NCBI GenBank assembly: GCA_947497065.1
Contig: CANMEQ010000002.1
Location: 248,001-312,000, forward strand
Origin: an uncultured Paracoccaceae bacterium
GTDB taxonomy: Bacteria > Pseudomonadota > Alphaproteobacteria > Rhodobacterales > Rhodobacteraceae
Length of the DNA: 64,000 nucleotides
Direction: 5' to 3'
The first letter of the stretch is position 1, and the number at the start of each line of letters is the position of its first letter. The notes below the pieces were generated by a model that saw only the letters and a program-made list of their open reading frames with translations, was not told the origin of the DNA and did no database searches. Below are positions 1-8,810 of this stretch, piece after piece. Position numbers and translations under genes: made by a program.

Positions 1-728
1 ATGGCGGCATTTTTGGTGAAACAGGTGTGCGTGATTTTGCGGGCGGTCTTGTTGTTCACGAAACCGCTGGGATTGCCGCATTGGTTTTGGCGGTTGTCAT
101 CGGCCCGCGTATCAAACGCGGCTCCGTACCGCATAACCCCGGTATGGTCATGATGGGGGCCGCAATGCTCTGGGTCGGCTGGATTGGCTTTAATGGCGGA
201 TCCCGTTTGGTGGCCGATAGCACGACCGCCATGGCGGTGACCGTGACCATGGTGTCGGCGGCCATGTCATCCCTGACGTGGATGTTGTGGGAATACATAA
301 AAACGGGCCGCGCCACGATGGTTGGCATGGTGACCGGCACCCTAGCTGGCCTTGCCGCGATCACGCCTGCATCAGGCTTCGTCGGCCCAGCCTATGCCTT
401 GATGATCGGCGCGCTTGCGGGGATGGCCTGCCAAGAGGTTGTGTACCTGCTGCGGGACAAACTGGGCGTGGATGACAGTCTGGATGTTTTCGCGGTGCAT
501 GGTGCCGGTGGCATCTACGGGTCATTGATGATTGCACCTTTAGGTGCGACCAGCTGGGCCGCCCAACTTGGTGGGATTGCAATCGTAGGGGGCTATACCT
601 TGGTCGTCACACTGGTTTTGGTGTTCTTCTGCAAAGGCGTGGTCGGTATCCGCGTCACTGAAGAGGAGGAAGAGGCCGGATTGGATGAGGGCAATCAGGG
701 TTATAAAGCCTACAACCTATTTACCTAA
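1..728 (+). CDS. amt: Ammonium transporter, Amt family (3' part; start lies left of the window)
   Basis: The reading frame is open to the left edge, so only the C-terminal part (about 240 residues) is seen. It forms several hydrophobic membrane segments. Amt hallmarks are present: DFAGGLVVHETAG carries the first of the twin pore histidines, HNPGMVMMGAAMLWVGW is the typical central helix, and DVFAVHGAGG carries the second pore histidine. Proteins of this family form inner-membrane trimers that conduct ammonium or ammonia and are usually gated by a GlnK-type PII protein, whose gene would lie upstream and outside the window. The acidic C-terminal tail with EEEEEAG is the region PII proteins normally touch. 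A clear terminator follows the stop codon. Confidence 0.95.
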   Translation, partial: GGIFGETGVRDFAGGLVVHETAGIAALVLAVVIGPRIKRGSVPHNPGMVMMGAAMLWVGWIGFNGGSRLVADSTTAMAVTVTMVSAAMSSLTWMLWEYIKTGRATMVGMVTGTLAGLAAITPASGFVGPAYALMIGALAGMACQEVVYLLRDKLGVDDSLDVFAVHGAGGIYGSLMIAPLGATSWAAQLGGIAIVGGYTLVVTLVLVFFCKGVVGIRVTEEEEEAGLDEGNQGYKAYNLFT

Positions 729-755
729 CCAGGCCATTGACCCACGGACATGAAA

Positions 756-782
756 AAAGCCGCCCTGCGATAGGGCGGCTTT
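756..782. terminator. Bidirectional terminator between amt and the beta-oxidation operon
   Basis: The arms AAAGCCGCCCT and AGGGCGGCTTT form a perfect 11-bp stem around a 5-nt loop, with A-rich sequence on the left and T-rich sequence on the right. It lies between two convergent genes, so it can serve both strands. Confidence 0.9.
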
Positions 783-800
783 ACTGTTTTATAGGCTGGG

Positions 801-2993
801 TTAAGCGGCTTTGCTATCAACGCCTGTGCCGAACCGGCCATAGAACGTTTGCCCCTTGTCGGCCATCTCCCGCAACAGGGCAGGGCAGGCAAAGCGCTCG
901 CCAAACTTTTCGCTCAGCTCGTCACAGCGCGCCGCCGCATAGGGCGCGCCCAAGATGTCGAGCCAGCTGAACGGGCCGCCGGACCAAGGCGCAAAGCCCC
1001 AGCCAAGGATCGCCCCCACATCGCCTTCGCGGATGTCCATCAGCACGCCTTCTTCCAACGCGCGCACCGCTTCGAGGACCTGAGAGAACAGCAAACGGTG
1101 CTGTACTTCGGTCAGGTCAGGCTGCGTTTCCGCGGCGTCGTAGCGGTCGCCCAAACCGGACCACAGCAACTGACGTTTGCCCTTCTCGTCATAGTCGTAA
1201 AAGCCCGCGTTGGATTTGCGCCCCAAACGGCCTTCCTCAGCCATCCAGAAGATCAGCTCATCTGCGCTGTCGTCATAGGCATCGCCCATGGCGGCTTTGG
1301 TGGCCTTTGCGATTTTGACACCCAGATCGATCGAGGTCTCATCAGTCAATTGCAGTGGACCCAAGGGCATACCAACCAGTTTGGCCGCGTTCTCCACCAT
1401 GGCAGGCGCAACACCTTCTTGCACCATGCGCACGCCTTCGTTGACGTAAGGCAGGATGCAGCGGTTGGCGTAGAAGAACCGCTCGTCATTCACAACGATT
1501 GGCGTCTTGCGGATCTGGCGCACGAAATCGAGCGACTTGGCCACAGCAATATCGCCGGTTTCTTTGCCGCGGATGATTTCCACCAACAGCATTTTATCCA
1601 CCGGAGAGAAGAAGTGGATGCCGATGAACTGATCAGGCCTCACAGAGGCTTTCGCCAATTCAGTGATCGGCAAAGTAGATGTGTTTGTGGCAAAGATCGC
1701 GTCGTCGCCAATGATCGCTTCGACTTTCTTGGTCATCTCGGCCTTCACGCCCACGTCCTCGAAAACCGCTTCCACGATCAGGTCGCAGTCTTTCAACGCC
1801 TCCAGATCGGTCGTGGCGTTGATCAGGCCAAGCACGGCTTCTTTCTTTTCTTCGGTCGCCTTTTTGCGCGCAATCCCTTTGTCCATATAGGCAGTGGTGT
1901 AGGATTTGCCCTTGTCTGCGGCCGCCTGTTCGCGGTCGATCAGCACAACTTCGATGCCCGCCAAGGCAGACACAAGGCTGATGCCCGCGCCCATCATGCC
2001 CGCGCCCAAAACGCCAACTTTCTTGACCTTCTGATCCGCCACATCGGGGCGGTTCGCGCCCTTCTCCAGAGCTTCTTTGTTGATGAACAAAGACCGGATC
2101 ATCGCTTCAGACGATGGGTTGAGAAGAACATTGGTGAACCAGCGCGCTTCGATTTTCAGCGCGGTGTCAAATGGCACCATCGCCCCTTCGTAGATCGCGG
2201 AAAGCATGGCTTTCGCCGCAGGATACACGCCTTGCGTTTTGGAATTCACCATCGCGGATGCGCCGACGAAGGTCATGAAACCAGCAGGGTGAAACGGTTC
2301 ACCGCCGGGCATTTTGTAGCCCTTTTCATCCCATGGTTTCACAATCTTCGGCTCGGACAGAACCCAGTCTTTCGCAGCGGCCACCGGATCGGCCACAACT
2401 TCGTCCACAACACCCGCCGCTTTCGCTTTCTTGGGGTCGTTCATTTTGCCTTCCAGCAGCAAGGGGGAGGCCGCCATGGCGCCCATTTTGCGGACCAAAC
2501 GTGTGGTGCCGCCCATGCCTGGGAAAATACCAACCTGAATTTCCGGCAGGCCAATTTTGGCCTTCGGGTTGTCAGCGGCAAAAATGCGGTGGCAAGCCAG
2601 CGGAATTTCCAACCCAATCCCAAGCGCCGTGCCGGGCAGGGCGGCTGCAATCGGCTTGCCGCCTTTGTTGGTTTTCGGATCCATGCCTGCGCGTTCGATG
2701 TTGCGCAGAATGCCGTGGGATTTCATCAAACCATCCATGAGGCCTTGCGCAGGGTTATCCCCAGCAGAGGCTTTCATTTTCGCGATGATGTTCAAGTCCA
2801 TACCGCCTGCAAAGGTATCCTTGCCGGAGGTGATGATGATGCCTTTGACCGCGTCGTCTGCCAATGCGTCTTTCACGCAGGCATCCAGCTCGTCCCACCC
2901 TTCAAGGCTAAGAACGTTCATGGATTTATTGGGAACATCCCAAGTGATGATTGCAACGCCATCGGCGTCTGTTTTCATGGTAAAGTCAGTCAT
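801..2993 (-). CDS. fadJ: Bifunctional enoyl-CoA hydratase / 3-hydroxyacyl-CoA dehydrogenase (FadJ/FadB type)
   Basis: This 730-residue protein is the alpha subunit of the fatty-acid beta-oxidation complex. It hydrates 2-enoyl-CoA and oxidises the resulting 3-hydroxyacyl-CoA with NAD. The N-terminal half is a crotonase domain with two catalytic-site glutamates, in GLEIPLACHRI and GLPEIQVGIFPGMGG. Near residue 330 a Rossmann motif, VGVLGAGMMGAG, starts the dehydrogenase domain, followed by GIHFFSPVDKM and the paired C-terminal 3HCDH domains. Length matches the family. The gene ends just after a shared terminator and starts 12 nt downstream of the thiolase gene, so the two are one transcript, as is usual for FadB-FadA pairs. 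Exact chain-length preference cannot be read from the sequence. Confidence 0.93.
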   Translation of the reverse strand: MTDFTMKTDADGVAIITWDVPNKSMNVLSLEGWDELDACVKDALADDAVKGIIITSGKDTFAGGMDLNIIAKMKASAGDNPAQGLMDGLMKSHGILRNIERAGMDPKTNKGGKPIAAALPGTALGIGLEIPLACHRIFAADNPKAKIGLPEIQVGIFPGMGGTTRLVRKMGAMAASPLLLEGKMNDPKKAKAAGVVDEVVADPVAAAKDWVLSEPKIVKPWDEKGYKMPGGEPFHPAGFMTFVGASAMVNSKTQGVYPAAKAMLSAIYEGAMVPFDTALKIEARWFTNVLLNPSSEAMIRSLFINKEALEKGANRPDVADQKVKKVGVLGAGMMGAGISLVSALAGIEVVLIDREQAAADKGKSYTTAYMDKGIARKKATEEKKEAVLGLINATTDLEALKDCDLIVEAVFEDVGVKAEMTKKVEAIIGDDAIFATNTSTLPITELAKASVRPDQFIGIHFFSPVDKMLLVEIIRGKETGDIAVAKSLDFVRQIRKTPIVVNDERFFYANRCILPYVNEGVRMVQEGVAPAMVENAAKLVGMPLGPLQLTDETSIDLGVKIAKATKAAMGDAYDDSADELIFWMAEEGRLGRKSNAGFYDYDEKGKRQLLWSGLGDRYDAAETQPDLTEVQHRLLFSQVLEAVRALEEGVLMDIREGDVGAILGWGFAPWSGGPFSWLDILGAPYAAARCDELSEKFGERFACPALLREMADKGQTFYGRFGTGVDSKAA

Positions 2994-3005
2994 GATTTCT
3001 GCTCC

Positions 3006-4217
3006 TTACACGCGTTCGATGATTGTTGCCGCACCCATGCCGGAGGCGACGCAAAGTGTGGCCAAACCAACCTCTTTGTCGGAGCGCTCAAGCTCGTCCA
3101 GCAATGTGCCGATGATCATGGCGCCAGTGGCACCCAATGGGTGACCCATCGCGATGGACCCACCGTTCACGTTCACCTGCGAATGGTCGACGTTGAACGC
3201 CTGCATGAAGCGCAAAACAACGGAGGAGAAGGCTTCGTTGACTTCGAACAGATCGATGTCGCTGATTGCCATGCCAGAATCCGCAAGAATTTTATGGGTC
3301 ACGGGCACAGGGCCAGTCAGCATGATGGTCGGATCAGTGCCGATCTTCGCCGTCTGGCGGATGCGGGCCCGTGGTGTCAGGCCAAACTTCTCGCCAAATT
3401 CTTTCGACCCGATCAAAACACCGGCAGAGCCATCCACGATACCAGAGGAGTTACCGGCCGTGTGGATGTGGTTAATCCGCTCAAGGTGCGGGTATTTCAT
3501 CAAAGCGACTTTGTCGAAACCGGGCATCATTTCGCCCATGTCCTTGAACGCGGCCTTCAGCCCGCCCAAAGATTGCATATCGGTTTCAGGGCGCATGTAT
3601 TCGTCGTGCGCCAGAATCTCCAAACCGTTCTGGTCTTTCACCGGAACAACGGATTTCGCGAAACGATTGTCTTTCCAAGCCGCTTCCGCGCGCTGCTGGG
3701 ACGCCATCGCCAATTGGTCGGCGTCATCGCGTGTGAAACCATATTCGGTGGCGATGATGTCAGCCGAAATACCTTGGGGCACGAAATAGGTGTCCATGGC
3801 GATAGACGGGTCAACAGCAATCGCCGCCCCGTCAGACCCCATCGCCACGCGACCCATCATCTCTACACCGCCAGCAATGTAGGCTTCACCTGCGCCGCCC
3901 GCCACTTGGTTCGCGGCCAGGTTCACCGCTTCCATGCCAGAGGCGCAGAACCGGTTGATCGACAGGCCAGGAATGCGTTCGTCTAGGTTGGACGCCAGCA
4001 CAGATGTCCGCGCCAAACAGCCGCCCTGTTCTTTGACTTGGGTTGCATTGCCCCAGATCACGTCTTCGACAGCGTGACCTTCAAGGTTGTTGCGGTCTTT
4101 CAATGCGTTCAAAACGCCAGCCGACAGGCGTGCTGCGGTCACTTCATGCAGGCTGCCGTCTTTGCGGCCCTTGCCCCGCGGGGTGCGGATGGCATCATAA
4201 ATATATGCGTCTGTCAT
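3006..4217 (-). CDS. fadA: Acetyl-CoA C-acyltransferase (thiolase), beta-oxidation subunit
   Basis: This 403-residue thiolase catalyses the last step of beta-oxidation, the CoA-dependent cleavage of 3-ketoacyl-CoA. The nucleophilic cysteine is Cys91 in NRFCASGMEA. The active-site histidine is His359 in AMGHPLGATGA, and the second cysteine is Cys389 in LCVASGMGAA. Domain order and length are normal for the family. A good ribosome site (GGAGGC in the mRNA) precedes the ATG at 4217. It is the first gene of the thiolase-FadJ pair. A 14-bp palindrome 38 nt upstream of its start is a likely operator. A biosynthetic acetoacetyl-CoA thiolase is the main alternative, but the neighbours favour fatty-acid degradation. 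Confidence 0.93.
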   Translation of the reverse strand: MTDAYIYDAIRTPRGKGRKDGSLHEVTAARLSAGVLNALKDRNNLEGHAVEDVIWGNATQVKEQGGCLARTSVLASNLDERIPGLSINRFCASGMEAVNLAANQVAGGAGEAYIAGGVEMMGRVAMGSDGAAIAVDPSIAMDTYFVPQGISADIIATEYGFTRDDADQLAMASQQRAEAAWKDNRFAKSVVPVKDQNGLEILAHDEYMRPETDMQSLGGLKAAFKDMGEMMPGFDKVALMKYPHLERINHIHTAGNSSGIVDGSAGVLIGSKEFGEKFGLTPRARIRQTAKIGTDPTIMLTGPVPVTHKILADSGMAISDIDLFEVNEAFSSVVLRFMQAFNVDHSQVNVNGGSIAMGHPLGATGAMIIGTLLDELERSDKEVGLATLCVASGMGAATIIERV

Positions 4218-4254
4218 GTGGAAGCCTCCTACTTCGTATGCAAATTCTCTTGAT

Positions 4255-4268
4255 TGACGTTAACGTCA
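4255..4268 (-). promoter_or_regulatory. Palindromic operator candidate upstream of the thiolase gene
   Basis: TGACGTTAACGTCA is a perfect 14-bp palindrome in the 104-bp gap between the GST gene and the thiolase gene. Its core, ACGTTAACGT, is nearly repeated upstream of the MerR gene at 7594-7603 (ACGTAAACGT). MerR-type regulators of acyl-CoA metabolism in proteobacteria (the LiuR group) are known to use ACGT-rich palindromes, so control by the nearby MerR protein is a reasonable inference. Confidence 0.55.
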
Positions 4269-4321
4269 GGTCGTTTGGTTTCCCACCGTATCGTCACGTC
4301 ACATTCGGGGTGACGCTGGGG

Positions 4322-4954
4322 TCAGGCGCGATCGGCGGGCGAGCCTGGCATCAAATCATAGGGGTGTTTCCACCCCGGCGTGTTCGCTATCCGGTCAAGC
4401 CATGCGTCGATGTGCGGAAACGCCGCGCGATCAAACCCGAACGGTTCGGGGTAATACAGGTACCCGCAGTTGGCGATATCCGCGATCGTCAGATCATCAC
4501 CGGTTAAGTAAGGGGTCTGCTCAAGCTGGGTTTCCAGAATTTTCAACGCCCCCTGAAACCGCGCGGTCATAAAACCAATCACATCCGCGTTGCGTTTCTC
4601 TTCGGCCAGAAAGTTCATCAAGAACCGCAGGGGGCCATTCACACCGCTGACCTTGTGGTTGTCAAAAAACATCCAGCGCAACACATCGCGCCGCTCAGCC
4701 GCCGAACGCCCGCCAAGTTTGCCTGTCTTGGACGAGACATAATCTTGGATGACACCCGATTGCGTCAGCACCAGATCACCGTCTTCCATCACCGGCACTT
4801 CGCCCATGACATTCAGGGCCCGAAACGCATCTGTACGAGTCTCGCCGTTAAAGAAATCCACGTAAACCGGTTCCCACTCTGCGCCCGAAAGCTCCAGTGT
4901 GAGGGCGGCCTTATAGGCGTTTCCGCTTTCGCCAAAACAATGCAATTTGATCAT
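4322..4954 (-). CDS. Glutathione S-transferase family protein
   Basis: The 210-residue product has the two-domain GST layout. An N-terminal thioredoxin-like fold (about residues 1-75) contains the cis-proline segment GEVPVMED and the QSG glutathione-binding motif. An all-helical C-terminal domain follows, with LTIADIANCGYLYY as the conserved hydrophobic-core motif. It is a cytosolic protein that likely conjugates or reduces a glutathione substrate. It lies on the same strand as the beta-oxidation genes, between the acyl-CoA dehydrogenase and the thiolase. Its physiological substrate is unknown. The palindrome just downstream of its stop suggests the thiolase gene has its own promoter, so co-transcription is uncertain. 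Confidence 0.85.
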   Translation of the reverse strand: MIKLHCFGESGNAYKAALTLELSGAEWEPVYVDFFNGETRTDAFRALNVMGEVPVMEDGDLVLTQSGVIQDYVSSKTGKLGGRSAAERRDVLRWMFFDNHKVSGVNGPLRFLMNFLAEEKRNADVIGFMTARFQGALKILETQLEQTPYLTGDDLTIADIANCGYLYYPEPFGFDRAAFPHIDAWLDRIANTPGWKHPYDLMPGSPADRA

Positions 4955-5039
4955 GATATGATCCCTTCAAATGATCGGGCCAATTTCAGACCGGAAAGAT
5001 GTGTGGTGATGACCGATGTTGGGGCAGGGGGCGGGCATG

Positions 5040-5252
5040 TCATCGTTTGCGCGCTTCCAGTTCGGAATTGAACAGGCGCAAACGGTGCCCAAAGGTGTCT
5101 TCGTCTATGACACTGTCGAAGTTTTCGAACAAAAAAGAAAGCGCTTCCCCCTCATCCAAGCCAGCCTCTTGGGCGAATTTGCGAAGGCGGCGATAGCCAT
5201 CTTCGGTCATGGCGCAAGGAAAGCGTCGGGTGAGGCGAAAGCGTTTGGGCAT
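5040..5252 (-). CDS. Small conserved hypothetical protein (70 residues)
   Basis: I do not recognise a named family. The protein is charged and soluble, without a signal peptide or membrane segment. It begins with a basic stretch (MPKRFRLTRRF) and continues as likely helices rich in Glu and Arg. The ATG at 5252 has a good ribosome site, GGAGAAG four bases upstream. Its place between the acyl-CoA dehydrogenase and GST genes on the same strand suggests it belongs to the beta-oxidation group. The basic start followed by an acidic helix could fit a small ribbon-helix-helix or anti-toxin-like protein, but no motif proves that. Confidence 0.7.
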   Translation of the reverse strand: MPKRFRLTRRFPCAMTEDGYRRLRKFAQEAGLDEGEALSFLFENFDSVIDEDTFGHRLRLFNSELEARKR

Positions 5253-5273
5253 GGAACTTCTCCGGTAAAGTAG

Positions 5274-5293
5274 GGTGGGGGTCGCCCCCCACC
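5274..5293 (-). terminator. Intercistronic hairpin after the acyl-CoA dehydrogenase gene
   Basis: GGTGGGGG and CCCCCACC form a perfect 8-bp GC stem around a 4-nt loop. It begins 8 nt past the stop codon at 5301 on the minus strand. There is only a weak T-rich tail, so it may slow rather than stop transcription or protect the mRNA end. Confidence 0.5.
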
Positions 5294-5300
5294 GCTCACC

Positions 5301-7079
5301 TTAGAAGCTTGCTGCGTCCAATGCCATGACAGTATCGGCACCGGAATTGATCCGCGCCAAATGCATGCCCGTCGCAGGCAGTTGACGGGCCATGTAGTAA
5401 CGGCCAGTGGCGATCTTTGTCTCATGGAAATCGGTGTCGCTATCACCGTTCGCAAGAGCCTCCATAGACGCCTTCGCCATGCGGGCCCACATCAGGCCAA
5501 GGCAAACATGGCCCATCATGTGCATGAAGTCATAGGAGCCGGACAAGGCATTGTTCGGGTTCTTCATGCCGTTTTGCATGAAATACATGCCCGCCGCCTG
5601 CAGATCCTTAGATGCTGCTTTGAGCGGATCGAGGAAGTCTTTCTCGAACGCTTCATCGCCCTTGTTTTCGGAGGCGAATGTTTTGACCATCTCAAAGAAC
5701 GCCATCACGTGCTTGCCACCGTCTTGCGCCAACTTCCGGCCCACAAGGTCCAGCGCCTGAACGCCGTTTGCGCCTTCATAGATCATGGCGATACGCGCGT
5801 CGCGGGCGTATTGAGACATGCCCCACTCTTCGATGTAGCCGTGACCGCCGTAAACCTGCTGTGCGGCTGTCGCGTATTCAAAGCCTTTGTCGGTCAGGAA
5901 GCCTTTGATGACAGGTGTCATCAAGGAAATCAGGCCATCAGCCGCCTTGTCTTCGTTTTTGTGGGCGCGGTCGATCAGGTAAGCCCCCCAATATGTAAAC
6001 GCACGCGCCCCTTCGACGAAGGATTTCTGATCCATCAGGTTGCGGCGAATGTCGGGGTGCACGATCAGCGGATCAGCAGGGCCGTCCGGGTTTTTCGCGC
6101 CCGTTACATCACGCCCCTGCAGACGGTCGTTGGCGTAGGCAACAGCGTTTTGATAGGCAATCTCGGCTTGGGCGTAACCCTGAAGACCCACACCCAGACG
6201 CGCTTCGTTCATCATCGTGAACATCGCACGCATGCCTTTGTGCATCTCGCCAATCAAATAGCCCTTTGCACCGTCGTAGTTCATCACGCAGGTGGAGTTC
6301 CCGTGGATGCCCATTTTTTCTTCGATCTTGCCAACCGTCACAGGGTTGCGATCGCCCAAAGAGCCGTCTTCGTTGACGATGAATTTAGGCACGATGAACA
6401 GGCTGACACCTTTGATGCCCTCTGGTCCGCCTGGAATTTTCGCCAAAACAAGGTGAATGATGTTCTCTGAAAGATCGTGATCGCCAGCAGAGATAAAGAT
6501 TTTCTGACCGGTCACCGCGTAGGACCCGTCCTCTTGTGGTTCCGCTTTGGTCCGCATCAGGCCCAGATCCGTGCCGCAGTGCGGTTCGGTCAGGTTCATT
6601 GTGCCCGTCCATTCGCAGGTCACCATTTTGGGCAGGTACATCGCCTTTTGTTCATCGCTGCCGTGGGCGTGGATGGCGGAATAGGCACCGTGGGTCAGGC
6701 CCTGATACATGTTGAACGCCATGTTCGCCGAAACAAATGCCTCTTGGGCGGCGGTGTTCATCACATAGGGCAGGCCTTGGCCGCCATATTCTGGGTCACA
6801 ATCCATCGCGGTCCAGCCGCCGTCTTTCATCGCTTTAAACGCCGCATCAAAACCGGTCGGTGTGCGCACGATGCCGTTTTCCAATGTGCAACCTTCGGTG
6901 TCGCCCACCACGTTTAGCGGCAATAGAACCTCTGTCGCGACCTTGCCGGCCTCTTCCAATACCGCGCCCGTGAAATCCGGGTCCAACTCGTCAAATCCTG
7001 GAATGTCCTGTTCGCTGACCTTCAGAACATTATGAAGGATGAACTGCATGTCTTTGGTAGGTGCGGTATAGATGGGCAT
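5301..7079 (-). CDS. Acyl-CoA dehydrogenase, long form with extra C-terminal domain
   Basis: This 592-residue flavoenzyme introduces the first double bond into acyl-CoA, passing electrons to electron-transfer flavoprotein. The order is the N-terminal helical domain, the middle beta domain ([13 protein letters not shown], then [11 protein letters not shown]), and the C-terminal domain with [10 protein letters not shown]. The catalytic base is Glu435 in MIYEGANG. About 130 residues follow the core, as in the long subfamily that also contains DmdC (methylmercaptopropionyl-CoA dehydrogenase). The neighbours are general beta-oxidation genes with no other dmd genes in view, so a fatty acyl-CoA substrate is preferred, though DmdC-like activity is not excluded. 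It sits 39 nt downstream of a MerR gene on the same strand. Confidence 0.92.
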   Translation of the reverse strand: MPIYTAPTKDMQFILHNVLKVSEQDIPGFDELDPDFTGAVLEEAGKVATEVLLPLNVVGDTEGCTLENGIVRTPTGFDAAFKAMKDGGWTAMDCDPEYGGQGLPYVMNTAAQEAFVSANMAFNMYQGLTHGAYSAIHAHGSDEQKAMYLPKMVTCEWTGTMNLTEPHCGTDLGLMRTKAEPQEDGSYAVTGQKIFISAGDHDLSENIIHLVLAKIPGGPEGIKGVSLFIVPKFIVNEDGSLGDRNPVTVGKIEEKMGIHGNSTCVMNYDGAKGYLIGEMHKGMRAMFTMMNEARLGVGLQGYAQAEIAYQNAVAYANDRLQGRDVTGAKNPDGPADPLIVHPDIRRNLMDQKSFVEGARAFTYWGAYLIDRAHKNEDKAADGLISLMTPVIKGFLTDKGFEYATAAQQVYGGHGYIEEWGMSQYARDARIAMIYEGANGVQALDLVGRKLAQDGGKHVMAFFEMVKTFASENKGDEAFEKDFLDPLKAASKDLQAAGMYFMQNGMKNPNNALSGSYDFMHMMGHVCLGLMWARMAKASMEALANGDSDTDFHETKIATGRYYMARQLPATGMHLARINSGADTVMALDAASF

Positions 7080-7118
7080 GGTGTTCTCTTCGTATTAGGG
7101 GGTATCGCGGCGCGCGTT

Positions 7119-7523
7119 TTACGACTTTGCGGTACCCTGTTTCTCATTGAGTTGCTTGAGCCGCGCCTGACCCCAATCCATCTGAGCTTTCAGCTCTGCG
7201 ATGGCGTCATCAAGTTCGGCGCGCTGGGATTGCATGTCCGCCAAGTGTTTCTCGGCCAGAACATAGGTTTCGCGCAGCTGTGTTTCCTGACTGTCATCCA
7301 TATAATACAGATCAAGAAGTTGACGAATTTCTTCCAACGAAAAGCCAAAGCGTTTGCCGCGCAAGATCAGCTTCAGCCGGACACGATCGCGTTTGCTGTA
7401 CAATCTTTTTTGTCCCTCACGCTGCGGGAAAAGCAGCTCTTTCGCCTCGTAGAAACGAAGCGTTCGTGGGGTGACATCAAATTCATCGCACATTTCGCGA
7501 ATAGTCATGATTGGTTCCGTCAT
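7119..7523 (-). CDS. MerR family transcriptional regulator (copy 1)
   Basis: The 134-residue protein has the MerR plan. A winged helix lies at residues 5-75 ([19 protein letters not shown], then RFGFSLEEIRQLL). A long dimerising coiled coil follows (about residues 80-130), rich in Glu, Gln and Leu, with no cysteine cluster, so it does not look like a metal sensor. MerR proteins of this short type that sit by acyl-CoA genes control fatty-acid or branched-chain degradation. It precedes the acyl-CoA dehydrogenase by 39 nt and probably shares its transcript. An ACGTAAACGT site lies 71 nt upstream of its ATG, and the related site is upstream of the thiolase gene. The ATG at 7523 has a GAGGA ribosome site. 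Confidence 0.88.
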   Translation of the reverse strand: MTEPIMTIREMCDEFDVTPRTLRFYEAKELLFPQREGQKRLYSKRDRVRLKLILRGKRFGFSLEEIRQLLDLYYMDDSQETQLRETYVLAEKHLADMQSQRAELDDAIAELKAQMDWGQARLKQLNEKQGTAKS

Positions 7524-7897
7524 TCAATTGTCCTCAAGCGGTTGGTATGCAGATGAGGCCGATGCCATCACCTTACATGAAGGGATGACGCGAACGTAAA
7601 CGTAACGCCGCGTCAAAATTTTAAGTTACGAAAGGTCAGGGTGGGTTTTACTGTTTGGTATTGGACTGAAGAAGAGGGAACACGCCCGTCAATTTCCCCG
7701 TACCCCCTTATTTTTATAGTGTTTTTGGTATGGTTTTCCTTACCCACCCCGAAATTCACGAACATTTCTTTACGGAAAAAGCTCACAACTTTTGGTTGCC
7801 ATTGCTACCCGAGCATCTCTGCGAGGCGGTCACAAATAGGTGTATCCGTGTTTTTTGTCATCTTTAGCTGCGGGAGTCTGCGTCGTTTGGGCGATAT
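7524..7897. other. Gene-free gap upstream of MerR copy 1
   Basis: These 374 bases separate the two MerR genes. The left part holds the ACGTAAACGT operator candidate and should contain the promoter of MerR copy 1. The middle (7690-7790) is clearly more AT-rich than the surroundings. The frames found here have no convincing start site or protein-like composition. I see no RNA gene and no strong terminator for MerR copy 2, which ends at 7898. Confidence 0.5.
7594..7603 (-). promoter_or_regulatory. Operator candidate upstream of MerR copy 1
   Basis: ACGTAAACGT lies in the longer stretch GAACGTAAACGTAAC and matches nine of ten positions of the core of the palindrome at 4257-4266. Its place 71 nt before the MerR start fits autoregulation of the MerR-acyl-CoA dehydrogenase unit. 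Confidence 0.5.
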
Positions 7898-8266
7898 TCA
7901 GCCAAGACTGTCCGCGGTCTCGTCACGCAGAGATTTCAGTTCTGCCATCGTCTCATCGAGTTGCTGACGCTGCTCGTCCAGCTCGGTCAACTGCCGGTCC
8001 GCCAGCTCCACCCAGGCTCGCATTTGCGCCTCGGTGCCCTCGTGTTCATAGATCAACAACCACTGACGGATATCTTCCAGCGGGAACCCAAACCTGCGGC
8101 CCCGAAGAATCAAGGTCATCCGTGCAAGCTCTTTCCCACCATAATAGCGCGAGCGTCCCTCGCGTTCAGGAGACAGCAATTCGATATATTCATAATATCG
8201 CAACGTGCGCGGTGTGACATCAAACTTGGCGCACATCTCTTTAAATGTCAGGCGTGGCTCGGTCAT
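7898..8266 (-). CDS. MerR family transcriptional regulator (copy 2)
   Basis: The product of 122 residues is clearly a paralogue of the MerR protein at 7119-7523. Both begin MTEP, share [11 protein letters not shown], and share [15 protein letters not shown]. The wing and recognition helix are followed by a shorter coiled coil. An upstream in-frame ATG exists at 8317, but the start at 8266 is preferred because it aligns with the paralogue and has GGAGAG 8 nt before it. The gene is divergent from the thioesterase pair starting at 8370, so it may regulate that pair. The effector is unknown. Confidence 0.85.
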   Translation of the reverse strand: MTEPRLTFKEMCAKFDVTPRTLRYYEYIELLSPEREGRSRYYGGKELARMTLILRGRRFGFPLEDIRQWLLIYEHEGTEAQMRAWVELADRQLTELDEQRQQLDETMAELKSLRDETADSLG

Positions 8267-8369
8267 TGGTGTCTCTCCTTCTGGGCAGACTGTAATCATC
8301 TCTGGGGGGCGGTTCAACGGGGCAGCGATTCATACTTGTGCAAAAGTACAGTTCAGGGTTCAAAAGGAT

Positions 8370-8810
8370 ATGGAAAATGACCGCAGATATTCTAACGCCC
8401 GCATGTTTATCGAGGCGCTGCCTCATGCCAAAGCCCTAGGCATGACCTTGGTCCACATCGGCGAGGGCGGGGCGACCATGTCCATGCCCTACGACGAACG
8501 TCTCGTCGGCGATCCCGACACAGGCGTTATTCATGGCGGGGCGGTGTCTGCCTTGCTCGACACCTGTAGCGGCACTGCGGTCATGTCTCACGGCAGCCAG
8601 CCAACGGGCACGGCTACACTGGATTTGCGCATCGATTACATGCGCCCCGCGAACCCGGGCGACACAATCACCGCAAAGGCCGAGTGTTACCACGTGACAC
8701 GCTCTGTCGCCTTTATACGGGCCACCGCGTTGGACGCGGATGAAAACCGGCCTGTCGCTACGGCAACCGGCGCCTTCACGGTGCAGCAAACACGAAAGGG
8801 CACGTCATGA
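8370..8810 (+). CDS. PaaI-type hotdog-fold thioesterase
   Basis: The 146-residue protein carries the hotdog signature [17 protein letters not shown], in which the HGG segment and following acidic residue shape the acyl-CoA thioesterase site, then [18 protein letters not shown]. Such enzymes hydrolyse acyl-CoA or aryl-CoA thioesters in the cytosol. The frame opens earlier, but the ATG at 8370 is chosen because it has AAGGA just upstream and gives the usual family length. Its stop overlaps the start of a second thioesterase by ATGA. The divergent MerR gene and the nearby beta-oxidation block suggest a role in recycling CoA from dead-end intermediates. Confidence 0.88.
   Translation: MENDRRYSNARMFIEALPHAKALGMTLVHIGEGGATMSMPYDERLVGDPDTGVIHGGAVSALLDTCSGTAVMSHGSQPTGTATLDLRIDYMRPANPGDTITAKAECYHVTRSVAFIRATALDADENRPVATATGAFTVQQTRKGTS

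Noticed and set aside
849-3986. A 1045-codon open frame on the plus strand over the FadJ and thiolase genes
   Set aside because: It is the antisense shadow of two well-supported genes. It has no domain and a His/Arg/Phe-rich composition typical of such shadows.
5361-6470. A long plus-strand frame opposite the acyl-CoA dehydrogenase
   Set aside because: It is antisense to a complete enzyme gene, with shadow-like composition and no ribosome site.
5301-7079. DmdC (dimethylsulfoniopropionate demethylation) identity for the acyl-CoA dehydrogenase
   Set aside because: The length fits, but all neighbours are general beta-oxidation genes and no other dmd gene is present, so the generic call is safer.
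7641-7967. A plus-strand frame in the gap between the two MerR genes
   Set aside because: It runs into the antisense of MerR copy 2, has a low-complexity, Ser- and Phe-rich product, and lacks a convincing ribosome site.
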